From Coniochaeta sp. PMI_546 (Eukaryota > Ascomycota > Sordariomycetes > Coniochaetales > Coniochaetaceae), in contig MU271143.1 of NCBI GenBank assembly GCA_021432605.1, positions 2,117,277-2,181,276 of the forward strand: DNA of 64,000 bases, read 5' to 3'. The number at the start of each line of letters is the position of its first letter. The first letter of the stretch is position 1. The notes under the pieces are model-generated. The model saw nothing but the letters and a program-made list of their open reading frames with translations, was not told the DNA's origin and did no database searches. Positions 22,469-35,800 of the stretch are shown here, in pieces. Both the position numbers and the translations under genes were made by a program.

Positions 22469-23566
22469 TCACCCCCTATTCAGCGTATTCCCGCTTCCCC
22501 TTGGGTTAGCCTCTGTAAACTCATCCCACTCCCTGGCCTTATACGTCTCCGCATCCGCCTTCTCGTAATTATCCTCATCCGGCTCCGGGCGCTGCCCACT
22601 CGCCTCCCCGCCGCCCTCGATTATTCCGCCCCTCCGCTTTTCCTCCTCCAGATACTCATCGATCGTCATGGTAGGCAGATTATGGCCAGGCCTGAACACC
22701 CCCTTCGCAATCTCGGCCCTGTTGCCTAGCAGCGTAAACGGCCTCAACGGCTTGCCTTGACCAGAAAGCAGCGGCCCGTCCATGCTGGCCAGACTCCTAG
22801 TCGACGTACTATCGAGCCGCTCGCTAAAGCCATCTTCCTGTCTTGTCCGGCGACGGCTGTCTTCGTCTTGCCCTGCGGTCGAGTTGGAAGGGATGGGCGG
22901 GTCTGGTGCTTGGGAGAGGACTTCAAGCTCGCGGTTGAGCGACTCCAGGCCCTGGAAGGCCATGTGCGCCGCGTACGTCAGGTGCGCGAGGTGGACGGCG
23001 CGGACGGCTTCCTCGTCACCGAAACCTTCTTCTGTGCCGTATTCGGGTCTGCGCCGGAGGAAGTCGAGTTTGGTGCGCAGCTCCTTCTCCGTCTTGAGGT
23101 TGGCTATCTTTGCGTCGCGGCGGGCGGTGGCGTCCGACCCAGGGGAAATTGTGCTGAATGTGGTGGGGGACTCGGTGTAGCGCTCTAGGAGCTTCTTGTA
23201 GTTGTCAGAGAGGAGTATGTAGTGGTCTAGCTGATGGAGGAAGCGCTCGTAAGCGTCGCGTGCGGAGGAGAGGAGGTTGCCGCGCGCTTGGAGGGTGGGG
23301 GTGGGGATCTTCTGGATGAGCTCCGCGAGGTGGTAGTTTACTAAAAGATAGGGGAGATCGGAGGTCGAGATGTCTTCGGCAGTCTCGTTGGGGCTGAAGA
23401 GGGAGAGGCGGCCTATTTGCTCAAGACAGTCGTTGTACAATTGCACAGTGGTGGCGAGGGCGTCGCGGTATGAGGGTGTATTGGTCTCGTAAGTACTTTC
23501 AAGGGTGAGTCGCTTAGCCTCGGCCTCTGCAAATAGTGCTTTGAGAGATTTGGGTTGGTCGTCCAT
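22469..23566 (-). CDS. TAP42: TAP42-like PP2A-associated protein
   Basis: Tap42/alpha4 proteins bind free catalytic subunits of PP2A-type phosphatases and link them to TORC1 nutrient signalling in the cytosol. One exon, 365 aa, in the normal range for the family. The N-terminal ~230 residues form the helical TPR-like part: SLKALFAEAEAKRLTLEST, DLPYLLVNYHLAELIQKIP, and ARDAYERFLHQLDHYILL followed by LLERY. RRDAKIANLKTEKELRTKLDFL is the signature basic patch implicated in phosphatase binding. The C-terminal half has the conserved RPFTLLGNRAEIAKGVFRPG and LPTMTIDEYLEEEKRRGGI motifs and ends in the usual acidic, Asn/Gly-rich tail with the conserved AREWDEF. Its gene is divergent from the Dicer gene. 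Confidence 0.94.
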   Translation of the reverse strand: MDDQPKSLKALFAEAEAKRLTLESTYETNTPSYRDALATTVQLYNDCLEQIGRLSLFSPNETAEDISTSDLPYLLVNYHLAELIQKIPTPTLQARGNLLSSARDAYERFLHQLDHYILLSDNYKKLLERYTESPTTFSTISPGSDATARRDAKIANLKTEKELRTKLDFLRRRPEYGTEEGFGDEEAVRAVHLAHLTYAAHMAFQGLESLNRELEVLSQAPDPPIPSNSTAGQDEDSRRRTRQEDGFSERLDSTSTRSLASMDGPLLSGQGKPLRPFTLLGNRAEIAKGVFRPGHNLPTMTIDEYLEEEKRRGGIIEGGGEASGQRPEPDEDNYEKADAETYKAREWDEFTEANPRGSGNTLNRG

Positions 23567-24484
23567 CTTGAAACTGGCTGAGATATCGTCGGGTGAGTCG
23601 AGCGTAGTCTAGACAACTGGTGTTTTATGTTCTTACTGTCATCTCAGATGCGGATGGCGTTCAAAAAGGTTACCGTTGCTACAGGAAATCTAGGTGGGGC
23701 ATTTGCCCCGCGATCAGCTCTTATCTAAGGTTATCCGGGCAGGGGCTTGCATGAGATGACCCTTGCCATCATCATACTAGCGGCGGCCCGTCACCTACCT
23801 ACACAGTACAATAGTAGGTCAATGTCAACAGAGCAAAAGAGCTCAACAGGGGTGGGGTTCTTCATCCGAGGCACTCCTTATGTTGACTAACATCATGATG
23901 CTACTCAACAAAGAGTACCTTAGGTATCACAGGCATCATCGTAGATAGACATTGACAGGTACCTACTTATGACGGAGAGGTCATTTGTGTTCACTTCCAT
24001 CGCTGCGGACCGGCGGTTCTACCTTACTAGTAGTGCTAGAAGTGAGGTTCAATAGTTGTTGTTGATGTGTTTGCGCCTGGGAAGCTGCAACCCAATCAAA
24101 CTACCACTCCTGCCATGTCGCCTCGTTCCCGATCCAAACTTGAAAGCACGGATGATTGTTCCTTCCTTTCTGAGAGCTCTTGGTCAGGATAAAGTCGCGT
24201 AGCAGGTAAGACAATAGAGACCTCAGGGTCGACGACCCGAACCCTGCACATATGTTCTTCTTCTATCTCTCGCTTTCCAGAACACTTCAAGGTAGTCAGC
24301 TCTTCTGGACACCAGGCTTTCTTTCCTCATTGGTAGACATAGAACGGAAATCCAACCCTTCCGCTGTACCTTCCTGGTGTTGCCTTCTCTCTCATTACCC
24401 AGCGCTCTAGATCTTCATTCGATTTGTTGATCCAGCCGGCAGAATACACCTCTCTTGGTGCTTGAAATTCCTCACCTAGTCGAA
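23567..24484. other. Intergenic, divergent promoter region
   Basis: Upstream of TAP42 (-) and the Dicer gene (+). It contains AGGTACCTA-like words (for example near 23917-23965) that are common in Sordariomycete intergenic DNA. I see no coding frame. Confidence 0.55.
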
Positions 24485-27400
24485 ATGACACCGAGTTCGA
24501 GCCGGAACTCTTTGTCTGAGAGACAAGGAAGAGCCCTCGACCTCTTTCTGAGTGACCTCACCCTGCAGAAGAGTAGCAGCACCAAGAGTATTCCAGAGGT
24601 CACACACGTTACAGTAAATACTGTCGCTGTAACGCCTCCAGTGGCTTCCGAGTTCACAAAAGACGCAGCGCCTTCACTGTCTGCGTACCCTCTATATCAT
24701 GTTTCTCAGAGTGATGAGGAGGACCTCGAGCCAACCAACACCGAGTCAGAGCCCTCGCCCAAGCATGAGAGTGGCGAGACCGCTGCAGATGACAGCGGAA
24801 GCGAAAATGAAGGAGTCAAGAGATGGCTGATCAGCGAGCCTCGCCAGCCTCGCAAGATCACCGAACGAAAGCGGGCAGATGCTGCTGCTTTCGACATATG
24901 GCTCGAGACAAATCACAAGGAGCTGGCGGATGATGGCCAGCTGGTACCAGATGATGAAAGGTCTTTGGCCTGGCTGGTCGAGGATGACGAGTCCTACAAC
25001 ATTATCGACAGTCCCTATGACTACCAGGTGGAGCTTTTCGAGAGAGCAAAACAGCAGAACACAATTGCTGTTCTAGACACAGGTACGTGTGCTGATGCAA
25101 GTCACACCTAGCACTTGAAACTGACGGCTCAATCCTAGGTTCTGGCAAGACCCTCATCGCTGCACTCCTAATTCGATGGACTATCGCGAACGAATTGGAA
25201 GACCGAACGGCAGGCAAGTCTAGAAGAATCTCGTTCTTCCTTGTCGATAAAGTAGCCTTGGTCTTTCAGCAGCATGATGTCCTGGAAAAGAGTCTGGATT
25301 ATCCATGCGCACGATATTGTGGAGAGATGGGTGACAGGCTCTGGACCCAGGAACATTGGGACGATGCTTTCTCGAACAACGAAGTCATAGTCTGCACTGC
25401 CGAGATTCTGTACCAATGTCTACACTATTCCTTTATACAGATGGGCCAGATCAACCTCCTCGTATTCGACGAAGCACACCATACGAAGAAGAGACATCCT
25501 TACGCAAGAATCATCAAAGACTTCTACGCCGGCATTGAAGGAAACGACAGGATTCCAAGGATCTTCGGAATGACCGCGTCTCCGGTTGACGGTGCTCAGA
25601 TTGACATGTACAAAGCTGCTGGAGAGCTTGAGGGCCTTCTACACAGTCAGATTGTCACTCCCGCAAACCCTAATGACTTACGGGGCAAGATGAGCAAGCC
25701 GAAGAAGGAGATAGATGTAGAATATCCTCGACTCCTTCCGGCATGGGAAACGCAATTGTTTCAGTCGCTGAAGCCCCTCCTTCAGAGGAATGAGGTATTC
25801 AGGAAAGCGCTCACATTCAGCAAGTTTGCCACTTCGGAACTGGGCCCTTGGTGTGCTGACCGATTCTGGTTCTTATGGCTCAAAGAAGACGATCTGGCCA
25901 AGTTTGAGGCCCAAACAGAGAAGAACTTCCTCAAGTTCATGCCGGAAGGCGAGGATGCGGACACGTCTATTGACCAGGTTCGGGAAGCCCGCAACATCAT
26001 CGCAAAGCACCCGCTAGAAGACCTGAAATCAGAAAACTATCATGATATGGTGTCCGGAAAGGTGGCGAAACTGATTGAACTTCTGAAGGAGAAGTTCGGA
26101 AACGTCGACAACACTTCTAGGTGCATCATCTTCGTCGAGCGGAGGTGGTGTGCAATGATGCTGAACGACTTGATTCTCCAACCTGGTATGGCAATTCCAG
26201 GCCTCCGTCCTGCAATACTGGTATGTATGCTATTTTCCATCGTGATGCTATGCAGAGACTAACCCTCGAAGGTCGGATCAGGTTCCAGGGATACGAGCCG
26301 CAAGACAGTATCATACAAAGACCAAAAGTTGATAATCCACAAGTTCAAGAAGGGAGAGAAGAACTGCCTCTTCGCAACGTCAGTTGCCGAAGAAGGCTTG
26401 GATATCCCAGACTGCAACATAGTCATCAGGTACGACCTATACAACACCGTGATCCAGTATATCCAGTCTCGCGGGAGAGCGCGCCATATCAACTCTGAGT
26501 ACATCCGTATGATAGAATCTGGAAACGGTGAGCAGCAGCGCAGAATCGATCAGAACAGGTTCTATGAGAGCACCCTGCGTCGTTTCTGTGAGGCATTGCC
26601 TGAAGATCGTAAGCTGGCGGGCAACGACTTCGATATGGAATACTTTCTGAGGAAGGAGAAAGGCCAGAGAAAATACACAGTACCAGAGACCGGAGCTACG
26701 CTCACCTACAGTTCGGCCCTAGGCTGCCTTGCAAACTTCACATCCCGGCTACCAACACTCTCTGCTGACCCCTTGGTTCCACGATATTCGGTTATTGCCG
26801 TTCTTGGAGGATTTCAGTGCGAGATCAACATGCCAGGGGGTTCTCCTATATCCAATGCCATGGGGAAAGTGCACACTTCGAAACAGGCTGCAAAATGCTC
26901 GGCAGCGTTCGAGATGTGCTTGAAGCTCTACCAGAAAGACTATCTCAATTCTCATTTACAGTCCGTCTATAGCAAGAAGCTACCGTTGATGTGGAACGCG
27001 CATTTAGCAATCAGCTCCAAGAAGAAAGAAGAGTACAAGATGCGTACCAAGCCGGAGATGTGGTCGCGTCTTGGGGCGCCTGATCGGCTCTATATCACAA
27101 TCTTGACATTGGCGAAGCCGGAAGCGCTTGGGTGGAAGTCTCGGCCACTCTTGCTGTTAACAAGACAGGCTCTTCCACCTATACCCAGCTTTCCCCTGTT
27201 TTTCGCAAAGGCTCGCTCGTCGCCCGCTCGTTGTGTACCTATTTCAGCGACCATTGCGGTAGATGAAGCGGTCCTGGGCAAGCTTAGCAACTTCACTTTA
27301 AGGATCTTCCGCGACGTCTTCAGCAAAGAATATGAGGCGAAAGCATCTCAGTTGCCGTATTTCATAGCTCCATCTAAGCATGACTATGACTTTGACTACT

Positions 27401-29554
27401 CTATGCCGATCGGGCCTCAAGACCTTGTTGACTGGGCCTCCTTGGACTTTGTCCAGAACTGTGATACTATCACCTGGACTGGAGAAGAGGAGGATTGCTT
27501 CTTCGGCGACAAGTTCGTCACTGATTGCTGGGACGGCTCCCGGAAGTTTTTTATTGTTGGTCGAAGAGGCGATCTCAAGCCTACAGACACTGTTCCCGAA
27601 GGCGTCGTTTCTCCATCCCACCGAGCCTGGAACAAGCTGATGGCGACAGAACGTACTATTCTCAACTATAGCGTGAGCTTGTGGTCCAATGCACGAGATC
27701 GCTTTGTGTGGCGGGCAGACCAACCAGTTTTTGAAGCTAAATTACTCTCGATACGTCGCAACCTTCTTGATGACAACTTGGGCTGTGACGACGTACAATA
27801 TCACACTTGTTTCGTGATTATGGAGCCGCTCAAAATTTCACCTGTGAGTAGAGGCTAGTCTTGAAATCGGAATCATGCTGATCAATGAGTAGTTATCGGC
27901 AGATGTTGTTGCCATGGCATATCTACTGCCGGCGATCATCTTCAAGATCGAGTCGTGTCTTATCGCCTTAGAAGCATGCAAGATGCTTGATCTGGTCATA
28001 CAGCCGGGCCTAGCACTTGAAGCTGTGACGAAAGATAGCGACAATACGGAGGAACACGACGTGGAGCAAGTAAATTTCCAAGGCGGAATGGGCAACAACT
28101 ACGAGAGACTGGAGTTCCTGGGTGACACGTTCTTGAAAATGGCAACGACTATCTCCCTCTTCACACTCAACCCCGAAAACGACGAGTTCGAGAGTCATGT
28201 GGAGAGGATGACTATCATCTGCAACAAGAATCTTTTCAACAACGCGTTGGAAGTCAAGTTACAGGAATACATCCGCTCAAAGTCCTTGAATAGGCGAACT
28301 TGGTATCCCGAGGGATTGACGCTCAAGAGGGGTAAGAGGACGAACCCCAAGAGTGTTCACACACTTGGCGACAAGACCATTGCCGATGTGTGTGAAGCCC
28401 TTATAGGCGCAGCTTACCTAACTGCCAGGAAGGACGGAAACATGGACATGGCAGTGAAAGCCGTCACTGCTATGGTGAAGGATAAGAAGCGCCATCCAAT
28501 GACTAAGTGGTCAGAGTACTACGCCAGCTACCACAAGCCTGACTGGCAAACAGCACCAGCCACGACAGTCCAGAGGGACATGGTCAAGAAGGTAGCCCTC
28601 CGTACCGGATATACTTTCAACTACCCTCGTCTTCTCCGATGCGCCTTCATGCATCCCTCCTATCCCTCCCGCTCCTACGAAAAACTCCCCAGCTACCAAC
28701 GCCTGGAGTTTCTCGGTGACGCTCTGCATGATATGGTGTGCGTCGAGTACCTCTTTGACCGCTACCCCAGCGCCGATCCGCAGTGGCTGACAGAGCACAA
28801 AATGGCCATGGTCAGCAACAAGTTCCTCGGCTGTCTAGCCGTTGAACTTGGCTTCAACAAGACGCTCGTATCCTTCTCCAGCGCCCTCCAGACGGAAATT
28901 GTCTCCTACGTCACTAGCCTCAATCTTGCCCGCGAGGAGGCAGAGGAAGAAGCCATCCACGCCGGCAAGGACAAATCAGACTATGCACGCAACTACTGGG
29001 ACAAGTGCTCTAGCGCACCAAAGTGCCTGCCCGACGTGGTGGAGAGCTACATCGGCGCCATGTTCGTCGATTCGGGCTATGACTTCGCGGTGGTACAGGA
29101 CTTCTTCAACAGCAAGGTGCTGCCATACTTCAAGGACATGGCCATCTACGACTCATTCGCTCGGCACCACCCCATTACACGCTTGACTCAGCTTCTGCAG
29201 GAGAGGTTCCACTGCGCTGACTGGCGTATTCTCGTCAAGGAGTTGTCGACCAGTGGCACTGCGCGAGGAGACGACGAGAAAGTAGCCGACGCCCGCGAGT
29301 TGCACGACCTGGCCACCAATGCCAAGCGTGTTATTGGTGCTGTGCGCTTGCACGGCCGAACTCTGGCTCACGGTATCTCTCAGAGCGGACGGTATGCCAA
29401 GACGAGCGCGGCGAAGAAGGCGTTTGCTGAGCTCTCGGAGCTGGATCTGCACACATTCAGGACCAAGTTTGGCTGTGACTGCCATGTGTCCGAGAAGGAG
29501 ATTCGGAAAGATGAACTGGGCGGTAGGTTGGTCGTGAATGGATCGGTCATTTGA
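24485..29554 (+). CDS. dcl-1: Dicer-like ribonuclease III
   Basis: Cuts long dsRNA into small RNAs for RNA silencing. Four exons: 24485..25082, 25139..26220, 26272..27843 and 27893..29554; introns are 56, 51 and 49 bp. The product is 1637 aa. Order: acidic Ser-rich N-tail (~1-130); DEXH helicase with Walker A LDTGSGKT at ~197-204 (split by intron 1) and DEAH box (VFDEAHHTKK, ~310); helicase C (VAEEGLDIPDC, QSRGRARH, ~600-630); Dicer dimerisation domain (ALGCLANFTSRLP, ~705-800); RNase IIIa (NYERLEFLGDTFLKMATT, ~1150); RNase IIIb (SYQRLEFLGDALHDMV, ~1350; PDVVESYIGAMFVDSG, ~1465); and a C-terminal dsRNA-binding-like region ending FGCDCHVSEKE. Acidic residues of both RNase III sites are present. 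The N-tail, the RKITERKRADAAAFDIWL block and the Cys-rich end favour DCL-1 over DCL-2. A canonical PAZ domain is not obvious. Confidence 0.95.
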
Positions 29555-30270
29555 CGGAGAGACTGAGTAGTAATAATAGCAAGGCTGCGGATGTTTGCAA
29601 GCGGGTTTTGCAAGCGATAGGGAGGATGACATGGGACTTTAACGTCGACTTACCAACGGATAATGGATTAAGCAGAAGTCTAGGCCGTCACTTACGCAGC
29701 GTTACATCTCGCGATGTGTTTCGATGGCAGGATAGTTAAATCCCAATCCTGAAATAAACTGAGTTCCAGCGGCGAGCAACTGGTGATAGGTATCATTTTT
29801 AGCATTTATTGCCTTGGCTTTTCGTCTAGACTACCCACCCCTCGGGCCCGAGTTCTCATGAACCTTTTCAGGGGGGCCAAGGGCTACATTGCGATTGGAA
29901 CCAACACAGGAAATATTCATCGTGGCACGGTTGTCACCACGACGCAATATGACAGCGTACAGCGGACGGATCAAGCATAAGACTACCTCCGACGATGTGA
30001 TATGATACATCATTATATGATTCGCGTCCAGCCATGCCACTAAGCCTAGCTAAACGCATGCATTAACCCATCCGTACCGTATCCAGCCAGCCCCAACCTC
30101 TTATGCCATGGGTATATTTCTCCATCCAATCGTCAGACAAAAGAAAAAGGTGAGGTTGTACGTCTCAGAGATTTATCCCAGCATTATCCTATGATGCTCG
30201 TATATCCCCAAAACGCCATGCTATCATGTCAATCCCCGGCGTCCCCTCGACCAGGTGCCCAAGCATCACC
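29555..30270. other. Intergenic, convergent
   Basis: 3' flanks of the Dicer gene (+) and the 852-aa gene (-). I find no coding frame with protein character. Confidence 0.6.
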
Positions 30271-32878
30271 TCAGCACTCAACATCGGCACGTGGTGCCTC
30301 GCCAGCCTCCAAGCCCGTCGCACGCTCTTTGCCCTTGCCCTTTAGCAGCCTCCTTTTCGCGGCCGCAGCAGCGGCTCTCTTTCTCGCCTTTTCTTCCTTA
30401 CGCTGCCTCACCGCGGCCGCGATGTCGATCTTGCTCATGTCGCGCTCCTCCTCGATGACGTCTGGGGCGGTGAGGGTGTGGGTGTAATGGGACCCGAGCG
30501 CGGACAAGCGCTTCGTGTGTCGTATGCCCCTGCCGGGCGATGACACTCCTGACGTGGGGTAAGTATCACCTCCGTGCGAGCTCTGTGTGTCGGTTTCGTC
30601 ATCATCGTCATCGTAGTCGGCGGCTGTATCTAGGATGTAACGTCTCCGGGGCGGCAGCGCTCCATGACCGTCGAAGGCATTGCGGAAGTACTCGGGTGGT
30701 AGGGATACGGACGAACGAGGTCTCAACGGGAAGCCGTCGTCCACAACCGCCATCTGTTTAGGGGGAGTGGAGGCGAGACTGTCGAAAAGCCCAGGCAGTT
30801 GGAAGCTTGTACCGTATCCGGAAGTGCTGAACAAGAGTTCCTCCTCGCCTTCGCCGCGAGGCAAGCGTGGCTCCAATGAGTCGTCGTCTGACGAGACGTA
30901 GTCGTCGATGTTGAATAGGTTTGGTTGCCCTGGTGAGCGGATCACAGGGACATCGCCTACGCTAAGTTGTGATATATTCTTGATCACGAAGTCCTTTCCT
31001 AAATCGACGGACGTCGTAGCTGTGTTTCGCGACAGCGGTCTCTGAAATGGATTGGAGCTCGTGTCAGACGTAGTTGGAGTTGTAGATGATATGGACCAGT
31101 TGCGCAGGCTGCTGGTGCGTATAGGAACGACTTCGGACAGGTCCTCTGTATTGAGTTTCCGGAGACTCGAGGTTAAGCTCTTGGTTCGTTGGCGATTGCC
31201 ATGAGCATCGCCGAGCTCGTACCAGACGGTACCGGTTCTGATATGGGGTGATGGAGCAGATTCCGTGGCACCAGTACTGTGAGCATGCGGTTTCACAATA
31301 CCAGCAGGGAGGCTGGCTCGTCTCTGTGCCTTTGCAGAGTCACCCGATTGCAGTTGGGTGGAATATGCCGGAATGGTGGTATCTATCGCAGTATGGTAAC
31401 TTGCCATGGAAGAGGCAGCAGACGGTTTGACCGAGTGGATAGTGTATCGTTTCGTACTGGATGCGACAGATGTCATAGTGCCTGAGCGTCGCTTGGTTGA
31501 CGGTTTCAGAGGGAATGACCTTTGACTTGACGAAGGGCGAGGTCCATGCTCATCATTGCGGGCATGGACTTGGTCAGTTGATTCGTGTTTTTCCTCTCCT
31601 GCTATTGCCGAATCCTTGGCCTCTTTGGCACCTCGTGCAGACTCTACGAGGGCTAGTTCTTTGGAGGTTGGGGGCGAACCATGACCCTGTCGGGGTGGTG
31701 GGACACCGAATCCATCATCCTCCATGTCTAATGAACTGCGTAGTGAAGACAAGGGTAGAGGGCGTCCTCCAGAATTCGCCAGGCGCCTCGGTTGTGAGCT
31801 TTCGCTCGTGGGCCCTGGATTCGCATTACCTGTAACATACATATTCAATGGCTGATGGTGAGAGACCGTGTCTGATGTTGTAGGCCTCTGGTCCAGGTTC
31901 TTTCCAGAGCCCGCTCCCGTAACCGGATAATGATGAGGTACATGGAACAGCCTTTGGTGTCGGTATACGTGGGTTCTTGAAGAGTTTAGAGACTTTGTCC
32001 GCAGACCCGAGTCGAGAGAAGTTGGAATAGAGTCAGGGGAGTGCACGGCCGCGCCCCTCCGGTACGGCCTTGACATGTTCGCCATGGATACGCTTTTGGG
32101 TTTGCTCGAGAGGTCAGCCTCCGTTGCTTGAGCGTAAAAAGCTTGGACTTGAGGCAATTCGAGGTTGTGCCCATTTTGTCCTATGTTGCGATCGGCAACA
32201 TCTTCGCCATAGTCGCGTGCCCCGGATGCCTTGACCCTAGTCTTGAAGTCTAAGGGCTCTAGTTCGGATCGCGCGTCGAGGATATCTTTGAATCCTCTTC
32301 CAGTGGTACTGAGAAAAGGGGTGCTGCGTTGGCGGCCCATGTGAGGGCGTTGATGTGTCTCGCCAGGACGGGGATCACCAACGGAGCTGATCCGGTCAAG
32401 AGGAGCGGGAGAGTGCCATGCCCTCAGCGACTCCTGCTCCGACTTGGACGAGGAGAGCGGAAGCTGACCGCTAAGGTAGCTCTTCCTCAGCCGAGTCTTC
32501 GAGGTGTTCGGCCGGTTTGCCGTAAGAGATCTCCCATTGGGAGCGGTACTTGGTCTTATGACGATATCATCGCGACAAGTAGGTACAACAGGGGCCGGAG
32601 CTGGTTCCTCAGCCAGCGACGAGATATCTAGTCGAAGTTGCGACTGGCCCAGGGCATGGTATTTTGTGAGAGTTTCTAAATGGCTCGACCCGTTTCCTCC
32701 GATGGGATACTGTCCTGCAGAGTGTGAGTATGCGCTCAAACGATGCAGCACCCCAAAACTAACCTCGCACAGGGGGCACAGAAGCAGTGGTGTTCTGGTA
32801 CGATTGTGTTATGATGTGTGTGTCATGCTGGTGCTTATCCGGCGATGACTTCTTAGACAGAAAGCTCAGGAGCCCCAT
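30271..32878 (-). CDS. Serine-rich, largely disordered fungal protein (852 aa)
   Basis: Two exons: 32878..32764 (MGLLSFLSKKSSPDKHQHD... to VPPVRG) and 32714..30271. The 49-bp intron is GTTAGT..CTGCAG, and the join gives SVPPVRGQYPIGGNG in frame. The N-terminal block (MGLLSFLSKKS, then VPPVRGxYP.xGNG..LETL) looks like a short motif shared by a filamentous-fungal family I have seen without function. The rest is Ser/Arg/Pro-rich low complexity. Near the C-terminus come DIAAAVRQRKEEKARKRAAA and KRRLLKGKGKERA, a basic Ala-rich helix that could bind nucleic acid or act as a nuclear signal. Gly2 follows Met, so N-myristoylation of MGLLS is possible. There is no enzyme domain or membrane helix. Function is unknown. 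Confidence 0.82.
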
Positions 32879-35800
32879 GATTACACCTGAAGCATATCGC
32901 CGTGCACAACAAGGAGCCGCTCAAGCATGCCAAGAGCAGCGATCAATGTCCGTCGTCAATAAGGGCCGTATTGCTAGGCAAGACAGTGAGACACAATTAG
33001 CTCATTGTCAGCCACACCACGGGTGCTGAATCAAGTCACCGTACGCATTCAAGCGAATCAAGGGTAAAATAATCTTGAAGTACCGCCCAGAACAAGGGGA
33101 AAATCTACAAGCTCTTTTGAAGGGATGGATGGGGTGGTGGTCTACATATAAATTGCGCAGCTGTTGTCAGAAAACCGGAGCAAGCACAGCGATGCAGGGA
33201 CAGGGGCGAGATGCAGATACAAGACAACCATCGTGACGCCAATGGTGTGGTACGTCAGGCACAGGCACAGGCGGACTGTCCCCTGCACGCCGGGGTGAGG
33301 AGGGTTCACTGACACTCTAAAACCCTCCACCTCTTTCAAATGCTACCCTCCACACCGATCTCCCGCTATCGATAGTGGTATGCTCAGGTACCTGCCCGGG
33401 ATCTCCTTCAACAGCCCCACCTCGATGTTTCCAGGTTTACCGAGTGTCCACGTGTAGTACGAAACCGAGACATGGGTGTCCTCGAGCGCAAAGGCCAAAA
33501 GTATCCTGCCCGAGACACAATGGTAGTATGAGTGGAAAGGTGCAGGTCAAAACGCCAGACGGCTAGGACACTGTTGCTGCGGAGTGCCATCCAGAACCTC
33601 AACTCAAAGTCTTTTAAGAATGTTGGCCATGCACAGCAAACAAGCGGGACGACAGGGGCCGTGTAGACGGCACGGCATATGCATGCACGCACGTCGGATA
33701 TCATGACGCCCTGCACTCAAGGCTGATTCAAAGACCTTGGACCAGGGGCAAGTGTTCGTTTGCTGCCGATAAACACGGGACGGGAGGCTCCAAGCATTCA
33801 GTCCGGTCTCAAACCCATCAACAGTCCGGCGGCTATTCTATGATTTGTTTGAGGATCGATGTCGAGGCTCTTGTGCCCCCGGGAAGACATCTCGGCTGTA
33901 GACCAACCTCGACGAGACCAAATGGTTTGGGCAGTCACGGATCTCCTTGCTGCCTTTTTCTTCAATGTCTCGTCCCCGTCGTACTTGCCTTCGGCCTCTT
34001 ACCCGAATTTCTTTAGGATGAGAAAAGTTACGAGAAGGACCCACCGCAGAACGCGGGGACCGTGCGATCCCCCCCAAGTCCACTTCAAGTTCTCACCACC
34101 TTCAATGATGCATCGTGCATCACAGTTATTTCTCAGACGCTCGATTTATAGTTTGTCATGGTAATGTATGCAATATACACGTGTAGTCCTGCTATCACGA
34201 AGTTGGAAGCAGGGCATGGCTGAGATAGCCCATATTCAGCTCCGATGAGAACAAGGAATCATGGGACACTATTGGGGCAGCATGGATCTGCGCCAAACTT
34301 CGCAGATCGGGATCTGAGGCTTGAGGTGCGATGGCAAGGACCCCTGACCCCAAGAAGAGGGCTTGAAGATTCTTGGGACCTTTTAAATCGTCCTCCTGTC
34401 AACCTGTCCCCTCGAGGGTTTCTCCCTCTCGCGCTCTCTCTCACACGATACTTGGTTGGGGCTTGAGTCAATTAGCACAACATGGCAATACCCAGTCCTG
34501 ACACAGGGTTGATTGCTGTGAAAAAGACGAGTCTTCGACTTTGATGACTTTCAGACTGCCAAGCCACCTTCGTCAAATACTTACCGAAACGGAGATAGCT
34601 CTGCACAGTACACTAGATTCGCAATGGGCAAGGCCTTGAGTGAGATATCGATATCGGACAAGGATGCGCCTGACTTGCAGGATTACCCAACAAGTGGTAC
34701 TTGGTTGCAACGTCACTGACCATTAGCCAATAAGCTAGCTAAAATGTGGGCTTTGAAAGCTTAAATCACGACAGGAGATGAGGCAGCTTTGACTCCAACG
34801 AAAGCTAAAATTGTCCGAAATATGACGCCGACAATAAGGAGGCAATCTCGCTGTGCGCAGCTAGCGTTATTCCGCACGAACTATTAGTGCAGCCGTGTTC
34901 GCTGTCTGCACTGACGCTAGGGACCTTTCTTCGTGGTGTCTCACTCTTTCCTTGCTTGGCAGGAGCAGCAGCTCTGTACACTAGAACGAACTGTGTGGTA
35001 GGACTGTGTGGATGCTGCGAGCTGTACGCACGGCACCTCGGAGCCTGATACCTGCCTATGAATGTCACACGAGCGTGCACCCGTCACCTCGGAAAACAGC
35101 CCTTTTCGCATTTGCTGTCGACATACGCAGATCAGCAAGTATCGACGCAGAAGTAGAATTACCCATCATGATACCCCTGCGGGCCGGTTATCAAGCCCGA
35201 AGCCTGCGTAGTGGTGAGGGCTGTTTGCTCGTGTCGCTGGCTGACGACTGTGTGTGAACGTGTGGAAGAGTGATCGACATAAGCTGTAAGGGATTAGCCT
35301 TCGTCGTGGGTTCTAGCGTTCTACGCCTACAGGGATCATATTGACGTACACTAGTCAAACCAACGAGTCGGCGCTGAACTCTCTCCAGAATTCTTCTTTG
35401 CAGATTTATTACACGTACGCAGTAGAAGACATGACAACACGACGACGTATAGTCTCTCCCTCCGGCCATGCCTGCGACCCGAATTGAGACTTGGCGCTTG
35501 GCTTGTGTAATTCGAACAATTAGCTTTCGACGGATTCCCATCTACACTACCTTGAACACTGACGACTGTTTGCATGAAGGCGCGTTTGTCTATTCCCCTT
35601 TTCAACATCCCCTCATGTGCGACTGTCCGTTCGCAGGTCCGAGTCCGAGCTGCTGCCGCGACGATCCTTCAGCTCCTGCGCTGTTCGCACCCGTCAGTAT
35701 GCTTGTAACCTGTCGCATGTCTAGATGTACAAAACACATCACGAGATGGTCATGTATGATTGCTCACTCGACGTAATCTCTCGTCTTCGAACCACGAAGT